A stretch of 64,000 nucleotides of DNA from Shewanella sp. KX20019. Its GTDB lineage: Bacteria; Pseudomonadota; Gammaproteobacteria; Enterobacterales; Shewanellaceae. This document shows, piece by piece, positions 45,406-54,230 of this stretch (position 1 is the stretch's first letter; each line of letters begins with the position of its first letter). The notes under the pieces were generated by a model that worked only from the letters and a program-made list of their open reading frames with translations, ran no database searches and was not told the DNA's origin. Position numbers and translations under genes: made by a program. The stretch covers positions 4,712,001 through 4,776,000 of the forward strand of contig NZ_CP068437.1 in NCBI RefSeq assembly GCF_016757755.1, read 5' to 3'.

Positions 45406-45460
45406 GCCCGGCTAAATCTTTTCACTCGCCCAAATGGGCTAAAGACCGGATACGTAAATC

Positions 45461-46084
45461 ATGACTGCACGCGGGAACCTATTTATCCTCTCAGCGCCAA
45501 GTGGCGCAGGTAAATCATCACTGATATCGGCTCTGTTAAAAGACCAACCAGTTGATATGCAAGTATCTGTGTCGCATACCACCCGTCAACCTCGTCCAGG
45601 TGAAGAGAATGGCCTGCACTATCATTTTGTGGATCAAGATGAGTTTAAAGGCTTAATCGCTGAAAATGTTTTTTTTGAATGGGCCGAAGTTTTCAATAAC
45701 TACTACGGTACTTCGCGTGTGACCATAGAACAAACACTTGCGAAAGGTATCGACGTTTTTCTCGATATCGACTGGCAGGGTGCTCAGCAAGTTAAAAAAT
45801 TGATGCCTGAATCGATAGGAATATTTATTCTTCCCCCTTCAAAAGCTGAGCTAGAACGTCGCCTTACGGGTCGCGGACAAGATAGCCAAGAGGTGATCGA
45901 TGGCCGCATGGCACAAGCTGTTTCAGAGATGTCACACTATAATGAATATGACTTTGTTTTAGTAAATGATAATTTTGATAAGGCGCAGGCTGATCTTTTA
46001 GCGATCATTCGCAGTCAAAGACTAACCTCTGCTAGCCAAATTCATACGCAAAATGATATGATTAAAGATCTGTTGGCAGACTAG
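45461..46084 (+). CDS. gmk: guanylate kinase
   Basis: A 207-residue enzyme: P-loop SAPSGAGKSSL at the start, SHTTRQPRPGEENGLHYHFV (GMP-binding part) and IDWQGAQQVKK, all standard Gmk segments. It phosphorylates GMP to GDP in the cytoplasm. Start of the gmk-rpoZ-spoT operon also seen in E. coli. Confidence 0.95.
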   Translation: MTARGNLFILSAPSGAGKSSLISALLKDQPVDMQVSVSHTTRQPRPGEENGLHYHFVDQDEFKGLIAENVFFEWAEVFNNYYGTSRVTIEQTLAKGIDVFLDIDWQGAQQVKKLMPESIGIFILPPSKAELERRLTGRGQDSQEVIDGRMAQAVSEMSHYNEYDFVLVNDNFDKAQADLLAIIRSQRLTSASQIHTQNDMIKDLLAD

Positions 46085-46146
46085 CTGTCTTCATGTACAA
46101 TTTTGCGTCATTTTTTCAATCGATAAAACCACTGGAGTTTCCACAC

Positions 46147-46428
46147 ATGGCTCGCGTAACTGTAGAAGATGCCGTAAATAAAATCGGCAACCGTTTTGAC
46201 ATGATTCTGATTGCCGCGCGTCGTGCTCGCCAAATCGCCGTGCAGGGTAAAGACCCTATGGTTGACGAAGAGAACGACAAGCCAACAGTTATCGCCCTGC
46301 GCGAAATCGAGCTAGGTTTAGTCACAGCTGATACTTTGGATGCCGATGAGCGCCAAACAGTTCGTGAACGTGAAGCTGCTGAAATTGCTGCTGTTGCTGC
46401 CATCGCTGAAGGCCGTAACGCTATATAA
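46147..46428 (+). CDS. rpoZ: RNA polymerase omega subunit
   Basis: A 93-residue protein, MARVTVEDAVNKIGNRFDMI onward, with LAARRARQI-like and RQIAVQGKDPMV segments typical of omega. It starts 62 bases after gmk. The ATG at 46147 was chosen because it fits the family start (MARVTVED); upstream in-frame codons add 18 residues without homologue support. Aids RNA polymerase assembly and the ppGpp response. Confidence 0.95.
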   Translation: MARVTVEDAVNKIGNRFDMILIAARRARQIAVQGKDPMVDEENDKPTVIALREIELGLVTADTLDADERQTVREREAAEIAAVAAIAEGRNAI

Positions 46429-46441
46429 GGAGTAGAGTCAC

Positions 46442-48547
46442 TTGTATCTGTTTGAAGGTCTCAAGGAGTCTGCGTCAGGTTATTTAGAACCTGAACAGGT
46501 AGAATTACTCAAGCAGGCCTATCAGGTGGCGCGCGATGCCCATGAAGGTCAGATGCGCACGAGTGGCGAACCTTATATTACCCATCCGGTTGCGGTCGCC
46601 CGCATCCTGGCCGATATGCGTCTCGATCATGAGACGCTTATGGCCGCACTCTTACATGACACTATCGAAGACACCCCTGTTACCAAAGAGGAACTGGCTG
46701 AAACGTTCAGTGAGTCTATTGCTGAATTGGTTGAAGGTGTATCTAAGCTAGACAAGCTAAAATTTCGCGATAAGAAAGAAGCCCAGGCCGAAAACTTCCG
46801 CAAAATGATGATGGCAATGACACAAGATATACGTGTCATCTTAATCAAGCTTGCCGATAGAACCCACAACATGCGCACCTTAGGTGCCCTACGGCCCGAT
46901 AAGCGCCGTCGTATCGCCCGTGAAACCCTCGAGATTTACGCCCCTATCGCCAACCGTCTTGGTATTCATAATATTAAGAGTGAGTTAGAGGATTTAGGTT
47001 TTCATGCCTACTATCCGATGCGTTATCGTGTATTAAAAGAGGTGGTAAAAGCCGCACGAGGCAACCGAAAAGAGCTTATTCAACGTATCGAAGCTGCTGT
47101 TGCAACACGATTAGATGACACAGGCATTGAAGGCACAGTTCAAGGCCGTGAAAAGAACCTCTATTCCATCTACAACAAGATGCGTAATAAAGAACTGCAG
47201 TTCCAAGAAGTCATGGATATCTATGCCTTCAGAGTCATCGTTGACTCAATCGACACCTGCTACCGCGTAATGGGCGCCATGCATGGCCTCTATAAGCCGC
47301 GTCCTGGTCGATTCAAAGATTATATCGCTATCCCTAAGGCCAACGGCTATCAATCATTGCATACTTCACTTTTTGGTCCTCACGGCGTGCCGGTTGAGAT
47401 CCAAATTCGTACTGAAGATATGGATCAAATGGCAGATAAAGGGGTGGCAGCACATTGGTTATACAAGAAAGGTAGCTCTGCAGACCAAGGGACGACGACG
47501 CAAGTTCGTGCCCGTAAGTGGATGCAAAGCCTACTTGAGCTACAACAAAGCGCCAGCACCTCTTTTGAGTTTGTGGAGAACTTTAAGACAGAGTTGTTCC
47601 CAGAAGAGATCTACGTATTTACCCCAGAAGGTCGCATCTTAGAGCTACCCGTTGGTGCTACTGCGGTCGATTTTGCCTATGAAGTGCATACCGATGTCGG
47701 TAACACTTGCGTTGGCGCTCGGGTGAACCGCCAAGCCTATCCATTAAGCCAGCCACTAATTTCAGGTCAAACTGTTGAGATCATTATCGCTAAGGGCGCC
47801 CGTCCAAATGCGGCCTGGCTCAACTTTGTCGTCACCGGTAAGGCGCGCGCTAAAATACGTCAGTTACTTAGAAGCCTCAAAGAGGAAGACGCTATTTTGC
47901 TGGGTAAGCGCCTTTTAAACCATGCGCTAGGCGAAACCAAGTTAGATCATTTGTCTAAAGAGCAGATCGACAAAGTGGTTAATGATACCAAGCACGATAC
48001 GCTTGATGAGCTGCTGGCTGATATTGGCCTTGGTAATGCGATGAGCATTGTGATCGCCCAGCGTTTACGTGGCGACCAAGTCGACGCGCAAGTGCCAAAA
48101 GAATCCCATACTATGCCTATTCGTGGCGCTGAAGGTATGTTGGTTACTTTTGCTAACTGTTGTCGCCCTATCCCTGGTGATGCGGTTATAGCTCACGTCA
48201 GCCCAGGTAAGGGCTTAGTGGTGCATATGGAAAGCTGCGCCAATATTCGTGGTTACCAAGGCGAACCTGATAAGTATATTCCTGTGCAGTGGGATAGTGC
48301 CGAGGGTGTTGAATACCAGGCAAACCTACGCGTAGAGATAGTAAACCACCAAGGTGCACTCGCTAAAATCACCTCTATTGTGGCCGCTGAAGGTTCCAAT
48401 ATTCATAACTTAACCACAGAAGAGCGAGATGGGCGGGTATTCCTCATCAACCTGCGCATCTCTGTGAGAGATCGTATTCATTTAGCCAACGTGATGCGCC
48501 GCATTAGGGTGCTCCCTGAAGTGCTGCGAACATCGCGTAACCGCTAA
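46442..48547 (+). CDS. spoT: bifunctional ppGpp synthetase/hydrolase
   Basis: A 701-residue protein with all RSH domains in order: HD hydrolase (ITHPVAVARIL, LLHDTIEDTPV), synthetase (YAFRVIVDSIDTCYRVMG, RFKDYIAIPKANGYQSLHT), TGS, and the C-terminal ACT (LRVEIVNHQGALAKITSIVA). It begins with TTG, preceded by AAGGAG at 8 bases, as MYLFEGL matches the E. coli SpoT start, also TTG from memory. Sets (p)ppGpp level in stress and starvation. Confidence 0.95.
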   Translation: MYLFEGLKESASGYLEPEQVELLKQAYQVARDAHEGQMRTSGEPYITHPVAVARILADMRLDHETLMAALLHDTIEDTPVTKEELAETFSESIAELVEGVSKLDKLKFRDKKEAQAENFRKMMMAMTQDIRVILIKLADRTHNMRTLGALRPDKRRRIARETLEIYAPIANRLGIHNIKSELEDLGFHAYYPMRYRVLKEVVKAARGNRKELIQRIEAAVATRLDDTGIEGTVQGREKNLYSIYNKMRNKELQFQEVMDIYAFRVIVDSIDTCYRVMGAMHGLYKPRPGRFKDYIAIPKANGYQSLHTSLFGPHGVPVEIQIRTEDMDQMADKGVAAHWLYKKGSSADQGTTTQVRARKWMQSLLELQQSASTSFEFVENFKTELFPEEIYVFTPEGRILELPVGATAVDFAYEVHTDVGNTCVGARVNRQAYPLSQPLISGQTVEIIIAKGARPNAAWLNFVVTGKARAKIRQLLRSLKEEDAILLGKRLLNHALGETKLDHLSKEQIDKVVNDTKHDTLDELLADIGLGNAMSIVIAQRLRGDQVDAQVPKESHTMPIRGAEGMLVTFANCCRPIPGDAVIAHVSPGKGLVVHMESCANIRGYQGEPDKYIPVQWDSAEGVEYQANLRVEIVNHQGALAKITSIVAAEGSNIHNLTTEERDGRVFLINLRISVRDRIHLANVMRRIRVLPEVLRTSRNR

Positions 48548-48596
48548 CGAATTTAACCTAAACATTAGTTTACTTAATACAGATAAAGGGATAATC

Positions 48597-48980
48597 ATGG
48601 CAGAGAAGATCATCATTGCTACCGACAAAGCACCACAAGCTATCGGCACCTATTCTCAAGCAGTAAAAGTAGGCAGCACCGTTTATTTATCGGGTCAGAT
48701 CCCACTGAACCCAGAAACGATGCAGATGGTGAGTGACGAGTTTGATGCGCAAGTAGTACAGGTTTTTGAAAACCTGACTGCAGTCTGTGCAGCAGCTGGT
48801 GGTTCATTAAGCGATATTGTTAAGCTCAACATCTTCATGACCGACTTAAGCAATTTTGCCACTGTAAACGAAATTATGGGTCGCTATTTTGAGCAACCTT
48901 ATCCAGCTCGTGCCGCTATCGGCGTCAGTCAGCTACCGAAAGGTTCGCTAGTCGAGATGGATGGTGTAATGGAAGTTTAA
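48597..48980 (+). CDS. ridA: RidA family enamine/imine deaminase
   Basis: A 127-residue protein with YSQAVKVGSTVYLSGQIPL and a C-terminal YPARAAIGVSQLPKGSLVEM, the RidA signature with its catalytic Arg. It hydrolyses reactive 2-aminoacrylate and related enamines to keto acids. It sits between spoT and trmH, an arrangement not found in the E. coli operon, and has a terminator before trmH. Confidence 0.9.
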   Translation: MAEKIIIATDKAPQAIGTYSQAVKVGSTVYLSGQIPLNPETMQMVSDEFDAQVVQVFENLTAVCAAAGGSLSDIVKLNIFMTDLSNFATVNEIMGRYFEQPYPARAAIGVSQLPKGSLVEMDGVMEV

Positions 48981-48998
48981 TCCATTACACTAGAAAAC

Positions 48999-49020
48999 GG
49001 GCGCTACGGCGCCCTTTTTT
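48999..49020 (+). terminator. intrinsic terminator between ridA and trmH
   Basis: The stem GGGCGC / GCGCCC with a TACG loop and six T residues. trmH begins 26 bases later, so trmH is likely read through partly or has its own promoter. Confidence 0.85.
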
Positions 49021-49045
49021 ATTGATCACATTTAAGAAGAACCCC

Positions 49046-49732
49046 ATGAGTCCTGAACGCTTCGCCCGCATCAACCAGATGCTAGACAATCGCCAACCCG
49101 ATCTCACCCTTTGCCTAGACACTGTGCATAAAAGCAATAACATTGCGGCGGTGATCCGCAGTGCTGACGCAGTCGGGATCCATGAAGTTCATGCGGTCTG
49201 GGCCGAGTTAGAGATGCGTGTCTCTGGCAATACTGCATCTGGCAGTCAACAGTGGGTTAAAACTCAAGTTCATCACACAATGGACCATGCGGTAGAAGAG
49301 TTTCGTCGCCAAGATATGCAGATTTTAGCCACTACGTTTTCACCGACAGCGGTCGATTTTCGCGAAATAGATTACACCCGTCCGACGGCCATTATTTTGG
49401 GTAATGAGCGTGATGGTGTCAGCGCCGAAGGTATCGCTGCGGCCGATCAACATATCATCATTCCAATGATCGGCATGGTGCAGTCATTAAATGTTTCGGT
49501 TGCAGGCGCACTTATTGTATATGAAGCGCAGCGCCAACGAGAAGCTGCTGGCATGTATGGCACTCGCAAGCTTGATGATGCCTACTGCCAAATAAAATTG
49601 TTTGAACAAGGCCATCCTATTTACGCCAAAGCGTGCCGTCGTAAAAAGCTCGCCTACCCTGCGATTGATGAAACTGGCCAAATTGTGGCTGATGAGCAGT
49701 GGTGGCAAAAAATGCGCGAACCGTCTGCGTAG
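49046..49732 (+). CDS. trmH: tRNA (guanosine-18-2'-O) methyltransferase
   Basis: A 228-residue SPOUT methyltransferase. Family parts: CLDTVHKSNNIAAVIRSADAVGI, then AIILGNERDGVS and IPMIGMVQSLNVSVAGALIVYEAQRQR, which form the deep-trefoil-knot SAM site. It methylates ribose 2'-O of G18 in tRNA. The ATG at 49046 was preferred to a TTG eight codons upstream inside the terminator tail. Confidence 0.92.
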   Translation: MSPERFARINQMLDNRQPDLTLCLDTVHKSNNIAAVIRSADAVGIHEVHAVWAELEMRVSGNTASGSQQWVKTQVHHTMDHAVEEFRRQDMQILATTFSPTAVDFREIDYTRPTAIILGNERDGVSAEGIAAADQHIIIPMIGMVQSLNVSVAGALIVYEAQRQREAAGMYGTRKLDDAYCQIKLFEQGHPIYAKACRRKKLAYPAIDETGQIVADEQWWQKMREPSA

Positions 49733-49849
49733 CAGCATCACCTCCAAAAATATTCAACAAGTGCTGGTCAGCCAGGCTAGCACTTACCTATACCCATCCT
49801 ACTTGAAGATGGGTATATAAAGCCCTTCGATTCACCTACCACTCTTCTA

Positions 49850-50115
49850 ATACCAATTGCATTAGGTATTTAATCAATTCAGAAGCGCTCAAGCTTTTCA
49901 ATTCAAGACGCATTGACGACAGAATGGTTATTCCCTTGTGAGCCAATGCAAAGCAGAAATGGAATGCGTGAGCGCTTCCCGTAGGGTGGGTTTCAAAGCG
50001 CTGCATGCTACGCCGAAAAATCTTGATATAGAATAACTATTAGCTTCAAGTTCCCGGCTTGCCTTCATCGCTTTGAATTCCCACTGAATGAACAGATACT
50101 GAATGCAATTGGTAT
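49850..50115. repeat. MITE-like inverted-repeat element 1
   Basis: A 266-base element bounded by a perfect inverted repeat (ATACCAATTGCAT / ATGCAATTGGTAT). Its interior has further partial palindromes and no ORF. It shares ends, size and the phrase ATGGTT-TTCCCTTGTGA with the next element. It probably depends on a transposase elsewhere. Confidence 0.7.
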
Positions 50116-50212
50116 AAATCCAAGGCACGCTTTAACAGCATCATTGCGATAAATTGTAACGAGCGTTTGAAAAAGTTGTCATAGATCACATTTTTCGCCA
50201 TACTCGATATTA

Positions 50213-50478
50213 ATACCAATCAATATAAGAATTTGATCTACTCAGAGCTGTTTTTGGCAAACTAATTCAAGGCGAACAACTGAAAGAATGGTTGTTCCCT
50301 TGTGAAGTTGTTCAACACAGAAATAGGCAGCCAAAAACGCTCCAGGGTGGCGAGTTTTAGCGATTCTGATGTTGTGTTAACGAGTTTAACCGTAGAACAA
50401 CTATGCTCTTCACTCGTTGCCTTACCTCAGAATCGCTAAACTCTCGCTGAGCGACCAAATGTTTATACTGATTGGTAT
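50213..50478. repeat. MITE-like inverted-repeat element 2
   Basis: Also exactly 266 bases, bounded by ATACCAAT / ATTGGTAT. It shares ATGGTTGTTCCCTTGTGA (one base different in element 1) and the internal layout with the first copy, but much of the arms has diverged. The pair sits between trmH and the acyl-CoA ligase gene, only 97 bases apart. Confidence 0.7.
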
Positions 50479-50562
50479 AAAACAGTCTATTAAACGAACG
50501 ATTAAAACAAGTATTGAGCTACAGACTGAATTGGAATTAACGATAATCAATATGGAATTGCC

Positions 50563-52218
50563 ATGGAACCCTCTAAGAAAACCCCAATTGAGATGCTTGA
50601 ACATTGGGTTGAAAAACAAGGCGATCAAGTATATCTAAAGCAGCCTATTGACGGTCAATATAAGACTTTTACGTGGCGCGATGTACAAACTAAAATGCAG
50701 CAAATTTCTGGTGCACTTAGACACCTAGGCCTAAATCCAGGTGACAAAGTTGCCATTCTTTCTAAAAACTGTGCCGAGTGGTTTATCACTGATCTAGCCC
50801 TTATGCATGGCGGTTATATTAGCGTTCCTATTTATCCAACGGCCAATGCAGATACCATCCGCTACACGCTTGAGCACAGTGAATCAAAAGCGATATTCAT
50901 CGGTAAGTTAGATTACTGGGCCGACCAAGAGGCTGGCGTTGGTGGTGAAATTTTACGTATGGCTATGCCTTACGACACCATGCCGGCCCAATATCATTGG
51001 GATAAACTACTGACTCTTGGCCAGCCTCTAATTGATGCGCCGCTGCCAACGCTTGAACAGATCATGACGCTGGTTTACACCTCTGGCTCAACAGGTAAGC
51101 CTAAGGGCGCGATTCAAACTTTTGCCAGTTATGCTTGGACCTGCAACGCCGTAGTGCGCGATCTCAAAACCGATGGTGAAGATAGACTAATTTCATATCT
51201 ACCACTAGCACACATCACTGAGCGTGTGGCGATGGAAGGCTCTTCATTCTATTCTGGTAGCAGTGTGGCCTTTGTTGAGAGTCTCGATAGCTTTGTCGCC
51301 GATGTGCAGCGTGCCAGACCCACTGTCTTTTTCTCAGTGCCTCGCCTTTGGAGCCTATTTCAGAAGAATATTATCGATAAGATTGGCGCCAGCAAGCTCA
51401 ACTTGTTACTTAAAGTGCCCATTATCAGCGGTATCGTAAAGCGCAAAATTCATGCAGGCCTTGGTCTTGAGCATTGTCATTTACTCGGCTCTGGTTCGGC
51501 GCCAATTCCGCCCTCACTGGTGAGTTGGTACCACAAGATTGGTCTCAATATTAGTGAGGCTTGGGGCATGACTGAAAACTGCGCTTATTCAATCATTAAC
51601 CACCCATTTGACGCCCGTAAAATTGGCACGGTTGGTCATGCAGTTGAAGGCTGCACCATTAAGCAGACAGATGTTGGTGAGTTAATGGTTAAGAGCCCTG
51701 GATTGATGCAAGGTTATTACAAGCAACCTGAAGAGACAGCCGCTTGTTTTGACGCAGAGGGTTATTTCTACACTGGCGATCTAGTCAATATTGATGCCGA
51801 CGGTTGTGTCACTATTACTGGCCGGGTGAAAGATAACTTTAAGACCTCTAAAGGTAAGTACGTTGCTCCCGTACCTATTGAGCGTAAACTCGCACAAGAC
51901 CTACATGTCGAGATGATTTGCGTCATTGGCTCAGGCCTACCGCACCCAATTGCATTGGTGCAATTATCTGAAGGTGCATCACTACAGCCTAGAGAAGAGA
52001 TAAAAGCATCACTGAAAAACACTTTAGATGCAGTTAATCCTCATCTAGAGTCCCACGAAACGGTTGATGCGATTATCGTGGTCACCGATAAATGGGATGT
52101 CGACAATGATGTATTGACCCCAACGTTAAAGATTAAGCGCCATGTGTTGGAGAAAGCATTCAGCGAAAAAGTCGATGGTATTCGTGGCGGTAAGATCTGC
52201 TGGGAAGATGAAATCTAA
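50563..52218 (+). CDS. AMP-dependent long-chain acyl-CoA ligase family protein
   Basis: A 551-residue ANL-superfamily enzyme. ATP-binding A3 motif LVYTSGSTGKPKGA, A5 region SEAWGMTENCAYS, A7 YFYTGDLVNIDADGCVTITGRVKDNFKTSKG with the hinge and FKTSKGKYVAPVPIE. Probably activates a fatty acid to its CoA thioester. It lies just after the two MITEs. It is monocistronic and followed by a hairpin. Confidence 0.88.
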   Translation: MEPSKKTPIEMLEHWVEKQGDQVYLKQPIDGQYKTFTWRDVQTKMQQISGALRHLGLNPGDKVAILSKNCAEWFITDLALMHGGYISVPIYPTANADTIRYTLEHSESKAIFIGKLDYWADQEAGVGGEILRMAMPYDTMPAQYHWDKLLTLGQPLIDAPLPTLEQIMTLVYTSGSTGKPKGAIQTFASYAWTCNAVVRDLKTDGEDRLISYLPLAHITERVAMEGSSFYSGSSVAFVESLDSFVADVQRARPTVFFSVPRLWSLFQKNIIDKIGASKLNLLLKVPIISGIVKRKIHAGLGLEHCHLLGSGSAPIPPSLVSWYHKIGLNISEAWGMTENCAYSIINHPFDARKIGTVGHAVEGCTIKQTDVGELMVKSPGLMQGYYKQPEETAACFDAEGYFYTGDLVNIDADGCVTITGRVKDNFKTSKGKYVAPVPIERKLAQDLHVEMICVIGSGLPHPIALVQLSEGASLQPREEIKASLKNTLDAVNPHLESHETVDAIIVVTDKWDVDNDVLTPTLKIKRHVLEKAFSEKVDGIRGGKICWEDEI

Positions 52219-52248
52219 CAATTAGTGGCAGGATATCTTTGTCATTTA

Positions 52249-52273
52249 ACAGCACACCTTTTGGTGTGCTGTT
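52249..52273 (+). terminator. hairpin after the acyl-CoA ligase gene
   Basis: Perfect 11-bp stem (AACAGCACACC / GGTGTGCTGTT) with a TTT/TTTT loop; the T-run afterward is weak. Confidence 0.55.
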
Positions 52274-52429
52274 CCATATCAGATAGAGAAATGGGTCTAA
52301 TGACTATTAGCCCAAGTTCGAGCTAAATAAACTATATTTAATGACCATTTACTGTTTTTTTTGTTGTGCTCTTTAAAAAAAAACCTATCCTAGCCTCCCT
52401 TTTATTTCATCTATAAGTAGTGCTTAATT

Positions 52430-53353
52430 ATGTTTATTTGGTTGTCGATTATCGGCGGATTTGTCATTTTGACTGTAGGCGCTGAATCTTTAGTGAGAGG
52501 TGCCAGTAACATCGCCTTAAAACTTGGCCTATCTCCGTTAATCATCGGCTTAACCATTGTCGCCTTTGGCACCAGTGCACCAGAGCTCGCAGTAAGCATT
52601 AAGTCCGCTGTTGCGGGTAATAGCGGTATTGCATTAGGCAATGTGATTGGCTCAAACATTGCCAACATTGGTCTTATCCTCGGCATTACAGCCCTTATTC
52701 GGCCGATTAAGATTGAATCGCAAATGGTCAAGCGCGACATTCCAATTATGATCGCAGCATCAGTACTATTTTGGGGCTTACTGCTCGACGGTGGATTGAG
52801 CTTTACTGATGGCGCAATTCTTTCAGCGCTACTCATTGCCTATTTGAGCTACAGCTATTTCACAGCCGAAAAACAAGCTCCTGCTGAAGATACAGAGGAA
52901 AATCAAAGTCAGTGGTTATCCATCCTATTTATCATTGTTGGTATTAGCATGTTGGTTGGCGGTGGTATTTTGTTTGTTGATGGTGCAGTTGCACTGGCTC
53001 AATCGTTCGGGATCAGCGAAATCATCATCGGGCTAACAATAGTGGCTATTGGCACTAGCATGCCAGAATTGGTGACCTCCATTGTGGCTGCGCTAAAGGG
53101 ACAGAGCGATATTGCCATCGGCAACGTCGTCGGTTCCAACCTATTCAATATTTTGGGGATCTTGGGCGTTACTGCCGTTATTCATCCCATTATTGGCAAC
53201 GACATTAATTCACTAGATTGGTTAGTCATGATAGGCCTAGCAGCCCTTCTACTACCATTTGCCTATACAGGTCTGCGAATTGGTCGTCGTGAAGGTAGCA
53301 TCTTGGTTTTAAGTTATTTGCTTTACATCGGCTACTTAATCTCTCAAGCATAA
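52430..53353 (+). CDS. CaCA-family calcium/sodium antiporter
   Basis: A 307-residue inner-membrane protein with two homologous halves, each with the alpha-repeat signature: IVAFGTSAPELAVSI ... GNVIGSNIANIGLILGI and IVAIGTSMPELVTSI ... GNVVGSNLFNILGILG. About ten helices are visible. It resembles E. coli YrbG. Exchange of Ca2+ for Na+ or H+ is the family activity. It has a short acidic loop between halves. Confidence 0.9.
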   Translation: MFIWLSIIGGFVILTVGAESLVRGASNIALKLGLSPLIIGLTIVAFGTSAPELAVSIKSAVAGNSGIALGNVIGSNIANIGLILGITALIRPIKIESQMVKRDIPIMIAASVLFWGLLLDGGLSFTDGAILSALLIAYLSYSYFTAEKQAPAEDTEENQSQWLSILFIIVGISMLVGGGILFVDGAVALAQSFGISEIIIGLTIVAIGTSMPELVTSIVAALKGQSDIAIGNVVGSNLFNILGILGVTAVIHPIIGNDINSLDWLVMIGLAALLLPFAYTGLRIGRREGSILVLSYLLYIGYLISQA

Positions 53354-53370
53354 TTACCTCCTTATTAATA

Positions 53371-53384
53371 ATGACAATTGTCAT
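53371..53384. promoter_or_regulatory. 14-base palindrome upstream of the TPR-like gene
   Basis: ATGACAATTGTCAT is a perfect palindrome just after the antiporter gene, 90 bases before the next start. A hairpin (AGCCCTGTA / TACAGGGCT, about 53437-53459) then precedes AAAAGGAG. An operator or attenuator is possible. Confidence 0.45.
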
Positions 53385-53474
53385 CGCTATCTGATGACGT
53401 TTGTGTCTGCAAAAGAACTTCGCAATCTTCAATAATAGCCCTGTACCCAATACAGGGCTCAAAAGGAGATTGAT

Positions 53475-54179
53475 ATGAAATCACTACTACTGGTTACTAC
53501 AATGGCCATCACTAGCCAATTTGCTCAAGCTGACAGTACTGCTACAAGTATTAACGCTATCGATACGGCAGCTAACCACATGGATGTTAAAAGCCTCCAG
53601 TCGCTTACCCAGCAAGGCGGGGATTACCTACAAGCATACGCAGGCTATAGACTCGCCATTAGTGCCAATATTCTCGGCCAACGTGAGCTTGCAATGAGTG
53701 CTCTTGAATCAGCAAAAGACACACTTGAACCACTAACGGCCTCGAGCGCCGACGCCGACAACCTCGCCCTGCTATCATCAGTTTATGGCATGCTTATCGG
53801 CTTAGATAATAGCAAAGGTGCCGTATATGGTGCCAAGGCAGGCGCCGCAATAACACAAGCAAAAGCACTGGACCCCAGCAATCCTCGAGTGCTACTGGTT
53901 CAAGCAATCACCGCCTTTAACACCCCAGAGATGTACGGTGGCAGCAAACAGCGTGCTGTCGATTTAAGCAGCAAAGCCATTGAGCTTTACACAATTCCCT
54001 GTGATAACATTTGCTGGGGACACGCTGAGGCTTACACTTGGCGAGGACTAGCGAAGCAGAATTTAGGCGATGTTGATGGGGCAATAGCAGACTGGCAGCA
54101 AGCCTTAGTTATTGAAAATGACTACAGTTGGGCACAGTTTCTACTGCAGCAAAATAGCCAAAGCGCCAAGCGACAATAG
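53475..54179 (+). CDS. exported TPR-like protein of unknown function
   Basis: A 234-residue protein with a signal peptide (1-19, FAQA). The rest is helical with repeat-like segments, such as LLVQAITAFNTPEMYGGSKQRAVDLSSKAIEL and AEAYTWRGLAKQNLGDVDGAIADWQQAL, the second a typical TPR. It lies directly upstream of a two-component system and may be its target or sensor partner; that is inference from position. Confidence 0.7.
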   Translation: MKSLLLVTTMAITSQFAQADSTATSINAIDTAANHMDVKSLQSLTQQGGDYLQAYAGYRLAISANILGQRELAMSALESAKDTLEPLTASSADADNLALLSSVYGMLIGLDNSKGAVYGAKAGAAITQAKALDPSNPRVLLVQAITAFNTPEMYGGSKQRAVDLSSKAIELYTIPCDNICWGHAEAYTWRGLAKQNLGDVDGAIADWQQALVIENDYSWAQFLLQQNSQSAKRQ

Positions 54180-54230
54180 GGCTAGCTGGAGAGCCACTAT
54201 AATGGCTCTCTTAGATAAAAGGAGTTTGTC

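Noticed and set aside
49791..49817. Hairpin TACCCATC / GATGGGTA after trmH as a terminator
   Set aside because: No T-run; it resembles REP-type repeats and borders the MITE, so a role in termination is unsupported.
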